The notes beneath the pieces were generated by a model that did not search any database, was not told the origin of the DNA, and saw only the letters and a program-made list of their open reading frames with translations. Made by a program: the position numbers and the translations under genes. From Nocardioides potassii (GTDB lineage: Bacteria; Actinomycetota; Actinomycetes; Propionibacteriales; Nocardioidaceae), in the NCBI RefSeq assembly GCF_021648885.1, contig NZ_JAKJHZ010000003.1, positions 248,001 to 312,000 on the forward strand: a stretch of 64,000 bases of DNA, in the 5' to 3' direction. Position 1 is the stretch's first letter. Each line of letters begins with the position of its first letter. Shown piece after piece: positions 40,488 through 48,802 of this stretch.

Positions 40488-43253
40488 TCAGCGTTCCCAG
40501 GGGGCCGGGATCGGGAAGTACTGCTCGAGGAACTCGTGGAGCATGGCGTCGGCGCGGTGGTCGTCGAAGGCCGAGAGCATGTTGTCGGCGATGCAGAAGA
40601 AGTCGCGGTCGCGCTTGAGCATCTGCTTGAGCTGGGCCGGCAGCTGCTGGTGGCCGAGGTCGACGTAGCCGTGGTGGGCGCTCGCGCGGAAGGCCTGGCC
40701 GGTGATGAGGCCGTAGTTCTGCGCGAACGACGACAGCAGGGACAGGTCGGTCGCGGAGCGGAACGGCGCGTTCGTCGTCCGCTCGACCTCCTCGGGGAAG
40801 CGGGCCGCGATCTCCTCGAGCGTCGAACGACGCTGGGGGTGCGGGCTGTGCATCATCGTCTGCGTCAGCGCGACCCCGAACGCGTCGGCGAGCACACGGC
40901 GGTTGTTCTGCGCGGCGGTCAGGTAGGGCCGGTCGTCGGTGCCGGCGAGGCCGACGGCGCGGTGGTCGGCGACGAAGGCGGCGTACTGCCCGCCGGGCGC
41001 GAAGAAGTGCCCTGGCCGCCGGGGCCGGCCCAGGAAGACGTCGTCGTTGACGTAGATGAAGTGGTCGGCGAGGTCGGGCACGGCGTGCAGGCGCGTCTCG
41101 ATCGCGTGCGAGCTGAAGGTCGGGAGCGCCGACGCGGGCAGGACGTCCCGGTGGTCGACGACCCGGATCCGCTCGTGCGACGTGTCGAGCCACGACGGCA
41201 CCTGGCCCGCGGTGACGAGGTGGATCCGGCGCACCCACGGCGCGAAGAGGTGGAGGCTGCGCATCGAGTAGCGCAGCTCGTCGCGGCTCGTGTAGCGCTG
41301 CGCGCCGCCGGCCCGCTCGTCGGGGGTCCCGCCGGTGTCGACGATGCGCCGGTCGCGGGCGGCCAGCCACTCCTCGTCGTCACCGTCGACCCAGGTGTAG
41401 ACGACGTCGACGTCGAAGCGCACGTCGTCGACGGTCGGCAGCGCCATCAGCTCGAGGGTGGGCACGTCGACGCCCTCGACGGTGGTGGTGGTGCGCGGCG
41501 TGCCGGCCGGCACCCGGTCGCCGTACCTGTTGAGGCTCGGGGCGAAGAGGTCGCCGTCGGGCGACTCCTCCCAGAACTGCACGCCGACCTCGACGCCCTC
41601 GCCGAGCACGCCGTCGTGGCCGCCGCGCATCGGCCACGGCTCGAGGAACAGCGAGGCGGTGCGGGTGCGGGCCAGCTCCTCGGTCATCGCCGCGACTGTG
41701 CCGCGACGCTCGTGCCACCCGCGCTCGGCGGGGTCGCGGACCGACAGCCAGTCGGGCACCGGCGCCGCCGCGAGGGCGGTGAGGAAGGCCTGGCGGCGCG
41801 ACGACGGCACGACGACCACCGGGTGCGGGTCGAGGCCACGCGCGGGCACCACGAACCAGTCGTCCCCGGCAGCCGAGGCGGCGGAGGTGAGCACCCGCAG
41901 CGTCGTCGTACGCGCCTCGGCGGGAGTGACGCCGGCCGCGGACGAGGTCTCGGGCAGGTCGCCGAGCGGTCCCGGGCGCAGCCCGTGGAGCACCCGCCGC
42001 GGTGCGAGCGGGTCGGCGCGGCGCTCGACCGCGCGGCGGAACGTGTCCACCCACCGCCGGGCGAGCCGCTGGCCGTCCCACTGCTCCGAGCGGGCGAGCG
42101 CGGCGGCGCCGAGGCGCGAGCGGAGGTCGTCGTCGGTGGCCATCCGCAGCATCGCAGCAGCCATCGCGGCCTTGGAGGCGGGCGGGACCAGCAGTCCGTC
42201 GACGTCGTGGGTGATCATCTCGCGCGGGCCGGAGGGGCAGTCGTACGACACCGGCGGCACGCCTGCCGACATGGCCTCCTGGAGCACGAGCGGGTAGCCC
42301 TCGCCGCGCGAGGCGAGGACGGCGACGCTCGCCCTGGCCCACTCGGCCGCGAGGTCGCGCGTCGAGCCGGGCAGGAGCACGCGGTCCTCGAGGCCGAGCT
42401 TGCGGACCTGGGCGGCGAGGTTGTCGGCGCGCGGGCCGTCGCCCCAGATGGTGAGGGTCCACCCGGGAATGTCCTCGTGGATGCGCCAGAACGCGTCGAC
42501 GAGGTGCTCGAACTGCTTCTCCGGCGCGAGCCGGCCGGCGGTGACGAACGTCTTCTGGTCGAGGGAGGAGCGCGGCTGCGGAGTGCCGGGGAGCGGGTTG
42601 GGGATGACGAGCAGCTCGGGCGCCGCACCGCCGAGCCGGCCGGCGAGCCAGCGCGACATCGACTCGGTCAGCGACACCACGATGTCGGCGCGCGGGGCGA
42701 ACTCGAGCAGCGCGCCGAGGTCGTTGACCCGTGCCGACGACGCGCGGTGCTCCTGGTGGACGAGGGCGACGTCGTCGGGCGCCAGCTGGGCGACGACGGC
42801 CAGCAGCTCGGGGGTCGTGGTGACGAGCACGTCGGCCTCGATCGAGCCGAGCGCCTCGCGCATCGTGGCGTCGGTCAGGCCGTTGTAGAGGGCGTCCCAC
42901 GAGCGCGGCACGATCACCGACTCGCGCTGTGCCAATTCGTGGGCGACGCCGTCGGGATGTCGGCCGGCGACCGCGGTGGCCCGCCCGCCGCGCACGTCGA
43001 CGAGGTAGGTGACCTCGAGCCCGTCGGCCAGCGGGTAGTGGGTCGTGTCGCCGCTGCGCCAGACGCTGAGGATGCGGACCCGGTGGCCCTCGCCGAGCGC
43101 GAGGAGGGCGTTGGCCTGCTCGATGCCGGAGCGGGCGGTGCCGCCCATGCCGTCGGCGTTGAAGAGCACGAAGACGATGTCGAGGGGGCCGTCGCGGCGG
43201 GCGCGCCGCACGACCGACCGCACCTTCCCACCCAGCCTGTCGCCCAGAGCCAC
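40488..43253 (-). CDS. Fusion of GT4 glycosyltransferase and Stealth-type sugar-phosphate transferase
   Basis: 921 aa. Residues ~20-400: GT-B fold GT4 glycosyltransferase (DIVFVLFNADGMGGTARSGIEQANAL, VIPNPLPGTPQPRSSLDQKTFVTAGRLAPEKQFEHLVDAFWRI, GSTRDLAAEWARASVAVLASRGEGYPLVLQEAMSAGVPPVSYDCPSGP). A middle region ~400-610 has no clear domain. From ~612 Stealth conserved regions: DVDVVYTWVDGDDEEW (CR1), RDELRYSMRSLHLFAPWVRRIHLVTAGQVPSW and DHFIYVNDDVFLGRP (CR2), TTNAPFRSATDLSLLSSFAQNYGLITG (CR3), FFCIADNMLSAF (CR4). Stealth enzymes transfer hexose-1-phosphate in capsule synthesis. One polypeptide may build and phosphorylate a surface glycan. Start GTG 43253. Confidence 0.9.
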   Translation of the reverse strand: MALGDRLGGKVRSVVRRARRDGPLDIVFVLFNADGMGGTARSGIEQANALLALGEGHRVRILSVWRSGDTTHYPLADGLEVTYLVDVRGGRATAVAGRHPDGVAHELAQRESVIVPRSWDALYNGLTDATMREALGSIEADVLVTTTPELLAVVAQLAPDDVALVHQEHRASSARVNDLGALLEFAPRADIVVSLTESMSRWLAGRLGGAAPELLVIPNPLPGTPQPRSSLDQKTFVTAGRLAPEKQFEHLVDAFWRIHEDIPGWTLTIWGDGPRADNLAAQVRKLGLEDRVLLPGSTRDLAAEWARASVAVLASRGEGYPLVLQEAMSAGVPPVSYDCPSGPREMITHDVDGLLVPPASKAAMAAAMLRMATDDDLRSRLGAAALARSEQWDGQRLARRWVDTFRRAVERRADPLAPRRVLHGLRPGPLGDLPETSSAAGVTPAEARTTTLRVLTSAASAAGDDWFVVPARGLDPHPVVVVPSSRRQAFLTALAAAPVPDWLSVRDPAERGWHERRGTVAAMTEELARTRTASLFLEPWPMRGGHDGVLGEGVEVGVQFWEESPDGDLFAPSLNRYGDRVPAGTPRTTTTVEGVDVPTLELMALPTVDDVRFDVDVVYTWVDGDDEEWLAARDRRIVDTGGTPDERAGGAQRYTSRDELRYSMRSLHLFAPWVRRIHLVTAGQVPSWLDTSHERIRVVDHRDVLPASALPTFSSHAIETRLHAVPDLADHFIYVNDDVFLGRPRRPGHFFAPGGQYAAFVADHRAVGLAGTDDRPYLTAAQNNRRVLADAFGVALTQTMMHSPHPQRRSTLEEIAARFPEEVERTTNAPFRSATDLSLLSSFAQNYGLITGQAFRASAHHGYVDLGHQQLPAQLKQMLKRDRDFFCIADNMLSAFDDHRADAMLHEFLEQYFPIPAPWER

Positions 43254-43318
43254 GTGCGCCTCAGTCCTGTCGTCGGGAGCCTCGTCGCCACGATCCTAGG
43301 GGGGCCGCCGACGGCCGA

Positions 43319-43324
43319 TAGGGT
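43319..43324 (+). promoter_or_regulatory. -10 TAGGGT for sulfotransferase gene, leaderless geometry
   Basis: TAGGGT ends 7 bases before ATG 43332. Confidence 0.6.
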
Positions 43325-43331
43325 GACCCGC

Positions 43332-44435
43332 ATGCCCACCCCCCTGGTCCTGGTCTCCGGTTCCGGTCGCAGCGGCACCAGCTCCCTGGCGGGCACCCTC
43401 AAGCGCCTCGGACTCCACGTCCCGCAGCCCGAGGTCGAGGCCTCGGAGACCAACCCGCGCGGGTTCTACGAGCCGCAGTGGGTGATCGACTTCCACAAGC
43501 GCCACCTCCGCGAGCTCGCGCTCTTCAACATCGACAGCCGGCCCGCCGCGGTCGACCTCGTGGCGGCGTACGTCGACTCGGGCGTCCCCAGCGCCGAGCT
43601 CCGGGAGTGGCTCGCCGGCCAGCTGCAGGCACCCGAACGAGGTCAGGCGCAGATCGTCGTCAAGGACCCGCACGCCTTCTGGTTCGCCAAGGTCTGGGAG
43701 GACGTCAGCGCCGAGCTCGACGCCGACCTGCGCTGGCTGACCGCGCTGCGCCACCCCGCGGAGGTGGTCGGCTCGCGCGACATCGCCTACCTCTCGTCGC
43801 AGTCCGACGACCTGCGGCTGACCAAGGAGACGTCCAACGTCGCCGGCTGGGTGCACGCCGCTCTGCTCACCGAGCAGGCCGGCCGCGGGCGCAAGCGCTC
43901 CTTCGTGCGCTACGTCGACCTGCTCGCGGACTGGCGCTCGGCGCTCGCGCCCGTGCAGGAGCAGCTCGAGCTGTTCTTGAACGCCGACCTCTCCTCCCCT
44001 CCCGGCCAGCGCGAGCACCACCCGGTCGACGACTTCATCGAGCCGTCGATGCGCAAGTCGCAGCTGACCTGGGACGACGTACGCACCCCGGACTGGCTGC
44101 GCGACACCGCCGAGCAGGTCTGGCAGCTGCTCGGTGTCCTGACCGAGGAGCCGCAGGACCCCGACACCCTCGCCGCGCTCGACCGGATCCACGACGACTA
44201 CGACGCCCGCTACGCCGAGGCCGTCGCCCTCACCTTCGACCACACCAAGGCCGAGTCGACCCTCGCCGGCCGCGAGGCCCGCGACGCCCAGCGCGCGACC
44301 GTCCAGCAGCTGCGCCGCGAGCTCGCCGAGGCGCGCCGGGAATCCTTCGGGTCAGCAGGTGCCCCCGCCGTTGGTGGCCGCGAGGCCGCCGCGATCCTGC
44401 GCCGCGCCGTCGTGCGCCGCCTCACCCGCCGCTGA
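43332..44435 (+). CDS. Sulfotransferase family protein
   Basis: 367 aa. PAPS-binding 5' loop VSGSGRSGTSSLAGTLKRLGLHVP near the N-terminus and 3'-phosphate region RWLTALRHPAEVVGSRDI; YVDLLADWRSALAPV follows. It would transfer sulfate from PAPS to a hydroxyl, often a cell-surface glycan or glycolipid. It is divergent from the GT4-Stealth gene, so a sulfated surface polysaccharide is a sensible joint product. The C-terminus is a helical, charged region (EARDAQRATVQQLRRELAEARRES). CysQ, which clears PAP, is at 60857. Confidence 0.85.
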   Translation: MPTPLVLVSGSGRSGTSSLAGTLKRLGLHVPQPEVEASETNPRGFYEPQWVIDFHKRHLRELALFNIDSRPAAVDLVAAYVDSGVPSAELREWLAGQLQAPERGQAQIVVKDPHAFWFAKVWEDVSAELDADLRWLTALRHPAEVVGSRDIAYLSSQSDDLRLTKETSNVAGWVHAALLTEQAGRGRKRSFVRYVDLLADWRSALAPVQEQLELFLNADLSSPPGQREHHPVDDFIEPSMRKSQLTWDDVRTPDWLRDTAEQVWQLLGVLTEEPQDPDTLAALDRIHDDYDARYAEAVALTFDHTKAESTLAGREARDAQRATVQQLRRELAEARRESFGSAGAPAVGGREAAAILRRAVVRRLTRR

Positions 44436-44446
44436 TCCGCCGATCG

Positions 44447-44472
44447 GTGATCCCAGGCTGACCGGGGATCAC
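44447..44472. terminator. Hairpin after sulfotransferase gene
   Basis: GTGATCCC and GGGATCAC, 8 perfect pairs around a 10-base loop, 12 bases beyond the stop codon. Confidence 0.6.
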
Positions 44473-44474
44473 TG

Positions 44475-44506
44475 ACGTTGTCGGCCGTTGCAACGCCTGA
44501 CAACGT
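44475..44506. repeat. 32-base near-perfect palindrome
   Basis: ACGTTGTC...GACAACGT with central CGTTGCAACG; 14 of 16 pairs match, one of the other two is G-T. It stands between convergent genes, next to the hairpin at 44447-44472. Confidence 0.65.
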
Positions 44507-44542
44507 CGAGCGAAAGCCTGACGACCCACGAGCGCGGCCGGC

Positions 44543-45145
44543 TCAGAGGCCGCTGACGCCCTCGCCCTGGCCGGAGACCTGCTCGTCGAAGTTCTCGTGC
44601 TCGATCAGGTGCAGGACCGGTACGCCGAGCTTGCGGCGGGCGCGCGAGGTCCAGTCGACGTGGAAGAACTCGGCGACGACGTGGGGCCGGGTGAGGATGA
44701 TCGCCTCGCGGGCGTCGACCGCGCCGACCAGCGCGGCGAGGGCGTCGACCGGTGGCTCCGAGGTGACGGCGCCGCGGGCCTGGCCGCCGGCCGCGGTGAT
44801 CGCGGCGATCGTCTGCCTGAGCTCGGCGTTGGAGGTGTCCTCGCAGTCCTTGCGCAGCGCCTCGATGTCGACGTCGTTCATCGCGAGGGCGGGCGCGGCC
44901 ATCAGGTCGCCGGCCCCGAGGGTGCCCATCGAGGCCTCGATGCGGGCCGCGGCGTCCTCGAGGGGGAGGAGCACGTGGTAGACGACCTGGTCCTCGATCT
45001 CCGCGTGGAGCGAGCGGACCTGGGCCGCGTCGGCGGGGGAGAGGGCCTGCTCGACGAGGAGCACCACGTCATAGGTGCCGACGCCGTCGTGGATGGAGTC
45101 GTCGTGGATGGAGTCGTCGTCGTGCGGGGTGTCGGTGTCGCTCAT
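44543..45145 (-). CDS. Protein of unknown function, UspA-like fold, coupled to ligC
   Basis: 200 aa. Acidic, low-complexity start with a duplicated DSIHD unit (15-base tandem repeat at 45086-45115), then TYDVVLLVEQALSPADAAQVRSLHAEI, an alpha-beta body, and REAIILTRPHVVAEFFHVDWTSRARRKLGVPVLHLIEH, which resembles the end of universal stress proteins (vGTRPHxvarwl...VPVlhl). I do not know a function. The ATG overlaps the LigC stop as ATGA (45142-45145), so it is produced together with the ligase and may have a role in the same repair or stress response. No membrane segment. Confidence 0.65.
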   Translation of the reverse strand: MSDTDTPHDDDSIHDDSIHDGVGTYDVVLLVEQALSPADAAQVRSLHAEIEDQVVYHVLLPLEDAAARIEASMGTLGAGDLMAAPALAMNDVDIEALRKDCEDTSNAELRQTIAAITAAGGQARGAVTSEPPVDALAALVGAVDAREAIILTRPHVVAEFFHVDWTSRARRKLGVPVLHLIEHENFDEQVSGQGEGVSGL

Positions 45146-46263
45146 GATGCGCCTCCGGGGTCGGTGCTCAGGATTCGGGTGAGGTCGTAGCCGGCCGGCT
45201 CGTCGAGCTGACCGTATCCGCAGCTCTCCGGGTCACGGTCGGTGCGCCACCTCTTGAAGTGGGCCGTGTGGCGGAACCGTCGGCCCTCCATGTGGTCGTA
45301 CTTCACCTCGAGCACCCGCTCCGGGCGCAGCGCGGTGAACCCGAGGTCCTTGCCCGCGCTCCACCGGCTCTGGGTGCCGGGGACGCGGTCGGGGTTGGCG
45401 GTGAGGAACTCGTTCCACCGACCCCACGGGTGGTCCGCGATGTCGCAGACCAGCGGCTGCAGCTCGTGCCAGAGCTCGGCCCGCCGCTTGGCGGTGAAGC
45501 TGGCGGACACGCCGATGTGCTGCAGCTCGCCGTCGTCGTCGTACAGCCCGAGGAGCAGGGAGCCGATCAGCGGCTCCTCGGGGGTGGACGTCTTGTGCTC
45601 GCGGTAACCGGCGAGGACGACGTCGGCGGTGCGCTCGTGCTTGATCTTGAGCATGGTGCGCTTGTTGGGCTCGTACGGCGACCCGAGCGGCTTGGCGACG
45701 ACACCGTCGAGCCCCGCGCCCTCGAACTCCTCGAACCATCGCTCGGCCTCGGCGGGGTCCTCGGTGGTGCGGGTGAGGAAGCACGGCCCGGCTCCGTCGA
45801 GGTGGCCGAGCGCCTCGACGAGCGCGGCCCTCCGTTCCGAGAGCGGGCGATCGATGAAGGACTCGTCGCCGAGCGCGAGCAGGTCGAAGGCGACGAAGCC
45901 GGCCGGGGTCTCGACCGCGAGCTTGTCGACGCGGCTGGCCGCGGGGTGGATGCGCTCCTGCAGGGTCTCGAACTCCAGCCGCCACCCGTCGGGCCCCTGC
46001 AGGCCGACGAAGATCTCCCCGTCGAGCACGACCCGGTCGGGCAGCTGGTCGCGGCAGGCCTCGACGACCTCGGGGAAGTAGCGGGTGAGCGGCTTGGTGT
46101 TGCGGCTGGCCAGCTCGACCTCGTCGCCGTCCTTGAACACCAGGCAGCGGAAGCCGTCCCACTTCGGCTCGAAGCTCAGGCCGCCGTGCTTCGCCGGGTC
46201 CGGCACCCCGCTGACGCTCTTCGCGAGCATCGGCTGCACGGGCGGCATGACAGGCAGGTCCAC
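45142..46263 (-). CDS. ligC: ATP-dependent DNA ligase, LigC type
   Basis: 373 aa. Adenylation motif I KWDGFRCLVF, with KWDGFR at about residues 33-38; motif III VVLDGEIF and FVAFDLLALGD; motif IV DGVVAKPLGSPYEPNKR; motif V MLKIKHERTADVVLAGY; then an OB-fold domain ending VLEVKYDHMEGRRFRHTAHFKRWRTD. It seals nicks using ATP; LigC enzymes of mycobacteria act in base-excision or backup end joining with a stand-alone PolDom, here at 39292. TAGGCT ends 7 bases before GTG 46263. The next gene is coupled by ATGA overlap. Confidence 0.95.
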   Translation of the reverse strand: MDLPVMPPVQPMLAKSVSGVPDPAKHGGLSFEPKWDGFRCLVFKDGDEVELASRNTKPLTRYFPEVVEACRDQLPDRVVLDGEIFVGLQGPDGWRLEFETLQERIHPAASRVDKLAVETPAGFVAFDLLALGDESFIDRPLSERRAALVEALGHLDGAGPCFLTRTTEDPAEAERWFEEFEGAGLDGVVAKPLGSPYEPNKRTMLKIKHERTADVVLAGYREHKTSTPEEPLIGSLLLGLYDDDGELQHIGVSASFTAKRRAELWHELQPLVCDIADHPWGRWNEFLTANPDRVPGTQSRWSAGKDLGFTALRPERVLEVKYDHMEGRRFRHTAHFKRWRTDRDPESCGYGQLDEPAGYDLTRILSTDPGGAS

Positions 46264-46270
46264 GCGATCG

Positions 46271-46276
46271 AGCCTA
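46271..46276 (-). promoter_or_regulatory. -10 TAGGCT for ligC, leaderless geometry
   Basis: TAGGCT on the minus strand ends 7 bases before GTG 46263. Confidence 0.6.
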
Positions 46277-46299
46277 GTCCGGTCGGAGCAGGACGGAGC

Positions 46300-47001
46300 T
46301 CAGTCCTCGCCGCGCAGCGAGAACGACCGCAGCCGGTCACCCGCGAACCACACGCCGACCACCGTGACGACCGCGCTCGCACCGATCGCCCACGGCAGGT
46401 TGGCCGGGTCGGGCAGCTCGTCCGACAGCGCATGGGCGATGCGCACGCCCCACTGGCTGATGCTCAACCAGGCGATGCCGGTGAACAGGTTGCCGAGCAG
46501 GCTCTCCCAGATCAGCACGAACATCAGCGACGCGATGACCGCGTGCCGGGTGACCGCGGAGATCGCGAGGAACAGCGCCGAGTACGTCGTACCGGCGACG
46601 GCGGCGCCGACGAGGAGGGCGACCGCCCGGGCGCTGTCGCCGGTGATGAGCGCGGCGACGAAGATCGGCAGCGACCCGGCCACCAGCGTCGCACCCAGCG
46701 CGACCAGCCACTTGCTGATGGCGATGCCGTAGCGGCTGACCGGCTTCGAGAGCAGGTAGACGATCGATCCGTCGTCGACCTCGGGCCCCAGGACCGAGGA
46801 GGAGGCGAGGATGGCGACGAGCGGCAGGACGAGCGTGTAGCCCAGTCCCGGGACGATCTCCCAGGCGGCGTCGCCGTCGGTGAGCGCGGTGACCAGGCCG
46901 ACGAGGCCGATCAGCAGGACCGGGAAGGCGAGCAGCAGGTAGAAGCGGCGGCGGCCCAGCAGGGCCTGGAGCGCGAGCTTCGCAATGGTCGAGTTGATCA
47001 T
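46300..47001 (-). CDS. ABC-2 type permease (second pair)
   Basis: 233 aa, six predicted membrane helices (e.g. FYLLLAFPVLLIGLVGLVTAL, LVLPLVAILASSSVLG, VIASLMFVLIWESLLGNLF). The block LGPEVDDGSIVYLLSKPVSRYGIAISKWL is the cytoplasmic coupling region typical of ABC-2 (NatB-like) permeases. Last gene of a four-gene operon; its start overlaps the ATPase stop by four bases. The exported substrate is unknown; sodium, lipid or antibiotic export are family options. Confidence 0.85.
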   Translation of the reverse strand: MINSTIAKLALQALLGRRRFYLLLAFPVLLIGLVGLVTALTDGDAAWEIVPGLGYTLVLPLVAILASSSVLGPEVDDGSIVYLLSKPVSRYGIAISKWLVALGATLVAGSLPIFVAALITGDSARAVALLVGAAVAGTTYSALFLAISAVTRHAVIASLMFVLIWESLLGNLFTGIAWLSISQWGVRIAHALSDELPDPANLPWAIGASAVVTVVGVWFAGDRLRSFSLRGED

Positions 47002-47909
47002 CGGGCCACCAGGTAGGCGAACACGCTCTCCAGCGACTCGTCGCTGGGGGAGAGCTCGAACAGGGTCACGTCGTGCTGCCGGGCCAGGCCGGGGAGCTCG
47101 ACGGCGAAGCTGCCCAGGTCGCCGACCTGGACGTCGAGGTGGTCACCGCGCAGGCTGACCGCCCGCACCGACTCACGCGCCATGAGCGCGGCGCCGAGGG
47201 CGCGGTTGTCGCTGGACTGGATGGCGTAGCGCACCGGTCGGTCCGTCATCAGCCGACGGATCGCGCCGAAGTCGCCGGAGGCGGCGTGCCGACCGGACAC
47301 CACGACCTCGATGTGGCGGGCGAGGCGCTCGACCTCCTCGAGGATGTGGGAGCTGAAGAGCACCGTGCGGCCCTCGTCGCCGAGCCGGCGGAGCAGGTCC
47401 ATCAGGACCATCCGCTGGCGCGGGTCGACGCCGTTGAAGGGCTCGTCGAGCAGCAGGACCGAGGGCTGGTGCACGAGCGCCGCGGCGATCTTCACGCGCT
47501 GCCGCATGCCCTTGGAGTAGGTGTCGAGCCGTCGCGAGGCGGGCTCGACCATGTCGACCGTGGCGAGGACCCGCTCGGTGGCCTCCGCGGCGTCGGGAAG
47601 CCGGTGGAGGTCGGCGTTGGCGCGCACGAACTGGCGACCGGTGAGGTAGCCGAAGCTCAGCTCGCGCTCGGGCACCAGCCCGATCTGGCGGTAGATCTCG
47701 GTGTTGCGCCACACGGGCTGGCCGTCGAGCGTCACGTGCCCGGCCGAGGGGGCGAGGAAGCCCGCCATCATGGCCATGAGCGTCGTCTTGCCGGCCCCGT
47801 TGGGACCGAGCAGGCCGGTGACGCCGGGACCGATGGTGAGCGAGACGTCGTTGACGGCGACGACGTTGCCGAACCAGCGCGAGGCGGAGTCGAGGACGAG
47901 GTTGCTCAT
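46998..47909 (-). CDS. ABC transporter ATP-binding protein (second pair)
   Basis: 303 aa. Walker A GPNGAGKTT, signature YSKGMRQRVKIAAALVHQP, Walker B VLLLDEPFNGVD, H-loop SSHIL. C-terminal part (SDNRALGAALMARESVRAVSLRGDHLDVQVGD) is the extension of ABC-2 exporters. Coupled to the permease downstream (ATGA at 46998-47001) and to the permease upstream (ATGA at 47906-47909). It powers export with the adjacent 46300-47001 permease. Q-loop region VPERELSFGYLTGRQF fits the fold. Confidence 0.93.
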   Translation of the reverse strand: MSNLVLDSASRWFGNVVAVNDVSLTIGPGVTGLLGPNGAGKTTLMAMMAGFLAPSAGHVTLDGQPVWRNTEIYRQIGLVPERELSFGYLTGRQFVRANADLHRLPDAAEATERVLATVDMVEPASRRLDTYSKGMRQRVKIAAALVHQPSVLLLDEPFNGVDPRQRMVLMDLLRRLGDEGRTVLFSSHILEEVERLARHIEVVVSGRHAASGDFGAIRRLMTDRPVRYAIQSSDNRALGAALMARESVRAVSLRGDHLDVQVGDLGSFAVELPGLARQHDVTLFELSPSDESLESVFAYLVAR

Positions 47910-48802
47910 CGCGAGCCCACCTTCCGGAAGCGGGCGACCAGCCCGAGCAGGCAGCCGCCGACGAGCAGCACGGCCACCAGGGCGTAGGCCAGCGGCCAGG
48001 CGCCCTCGACCGGCGCGAAGGTGTCGACGCCTGCGTCCCAGGCGTTGGCGAGACCGTTGTAGAGCGACCACGGCGAGAACAGCCCGACGGCGGTGGCGGC
48101 CGAGGCGGCGTCCTGGTCGGCCGAGATCGCCTGTACGGCGGTGATCACCCCGGTGAGGACGATGAGCGCCATCACCGACCCGACCACCGCGAAGCCGCGG
48201 CGCAGGGACACCGACGAGATGAGCCCGGTGATGCCGGCGATCATCATCGCGAGCAGGACCTGGAGGACGACCGCCTTGAGCCACGACGTCGTCTGGTCGC
48301 TCTTGTCGATGCCGGCCAGCAGCGCGCCGAGGTAGAGCAGGAGCGTCGGTACCGCCATGAACAGCCAGACCGCGACGGTCAGCGACAGCCACCGGACCAT
48401 CGAGAACACCGGTGCTGCCAACGGCCGCGCGAGGTAGAGCACGATCGAGCGGTGCCGCAGGTCGCGGGAGAACAGCACCGGCGCCTGGGCCGCGGCGAAG
48501 AGGCTCACCAGCAGCTGGGTCTGGTTGGTGTAGTCGGCGTAGGAGATCGGCAGCGCGCTGCCTCCGGTGAGCACCACGACGCCGACCACGATGAGCGCGG
48601 GCAGCACCGACATCCCGAGCAGGAGGAAGGGCATCACCTTCGACTTGCCGGAGCGCCCCAGGCCGTACGCGTGGCGCAGGCCGGTGACGAACAGCGTGCG
48701 CGCGATCGTGGGCGTGCCGTCGCGTACGCCGTCGTAGTGGCGGTAGCCGAGGTCGTGGATCACGCCCGGGCGGCTCTGCCCGATCTGGGGGGTGTCAGAC
48801 AT
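47906..48802 (-). CDS. ABC-2 type permease (first pair)
   Basis: 298 aa. A cytoplasmic N-terminus (HDLGYRHYDGVRDGTPTIARTLFVTGLRHAYGLG) precedes six membrane helices (KVMPFLLLGMSVLPALIVVGVVVL ...). The coupling block LFSRDLRHRSIVLYLARPLAAPVFSMVRWL resembles that of the second permease, so the two pairs are probably duplicates. It overlaps the first ATPase gene by 8 bases and the second by 4. Confidence 0.87.
   Translation of the reverse strand: MSDTPQIGQSRPGVIHDLGYRHYDGVRDGTPTIARTLFVTGLRHAYGLGRSGKSKVMPFLLLGMSVLPALIVVGVVVLTGGSALPISYADYTNQTQLLVSLFAAAQAPVLFSRDLRHRSIVLYLARPLAAPVFSMVRWLSLTVAVWLFMAVPTLLLYLGALLAGIDKSDQTTSWLKAVVLQVLLAMMIAGITGLISSVSLRRGFAVVGSVMALIVLTGVITAVQAISADQDAASAATAVGLFSPWSLYNGLANAWDAGVDTFAPVEGAWPLAYALVAVLLVGGCLLGLVARFRKVGSR

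Noticed and set aside
40536..44435. A 1299-codon plus-strand open frame across the GT4-Stealth and sulfotransferase genes
   Set aside because: Its first 2.8 kb is antisense to a protein with clear domains; long antisense frames are expected in DNA of this GC content. Only the last 367 codons are real.
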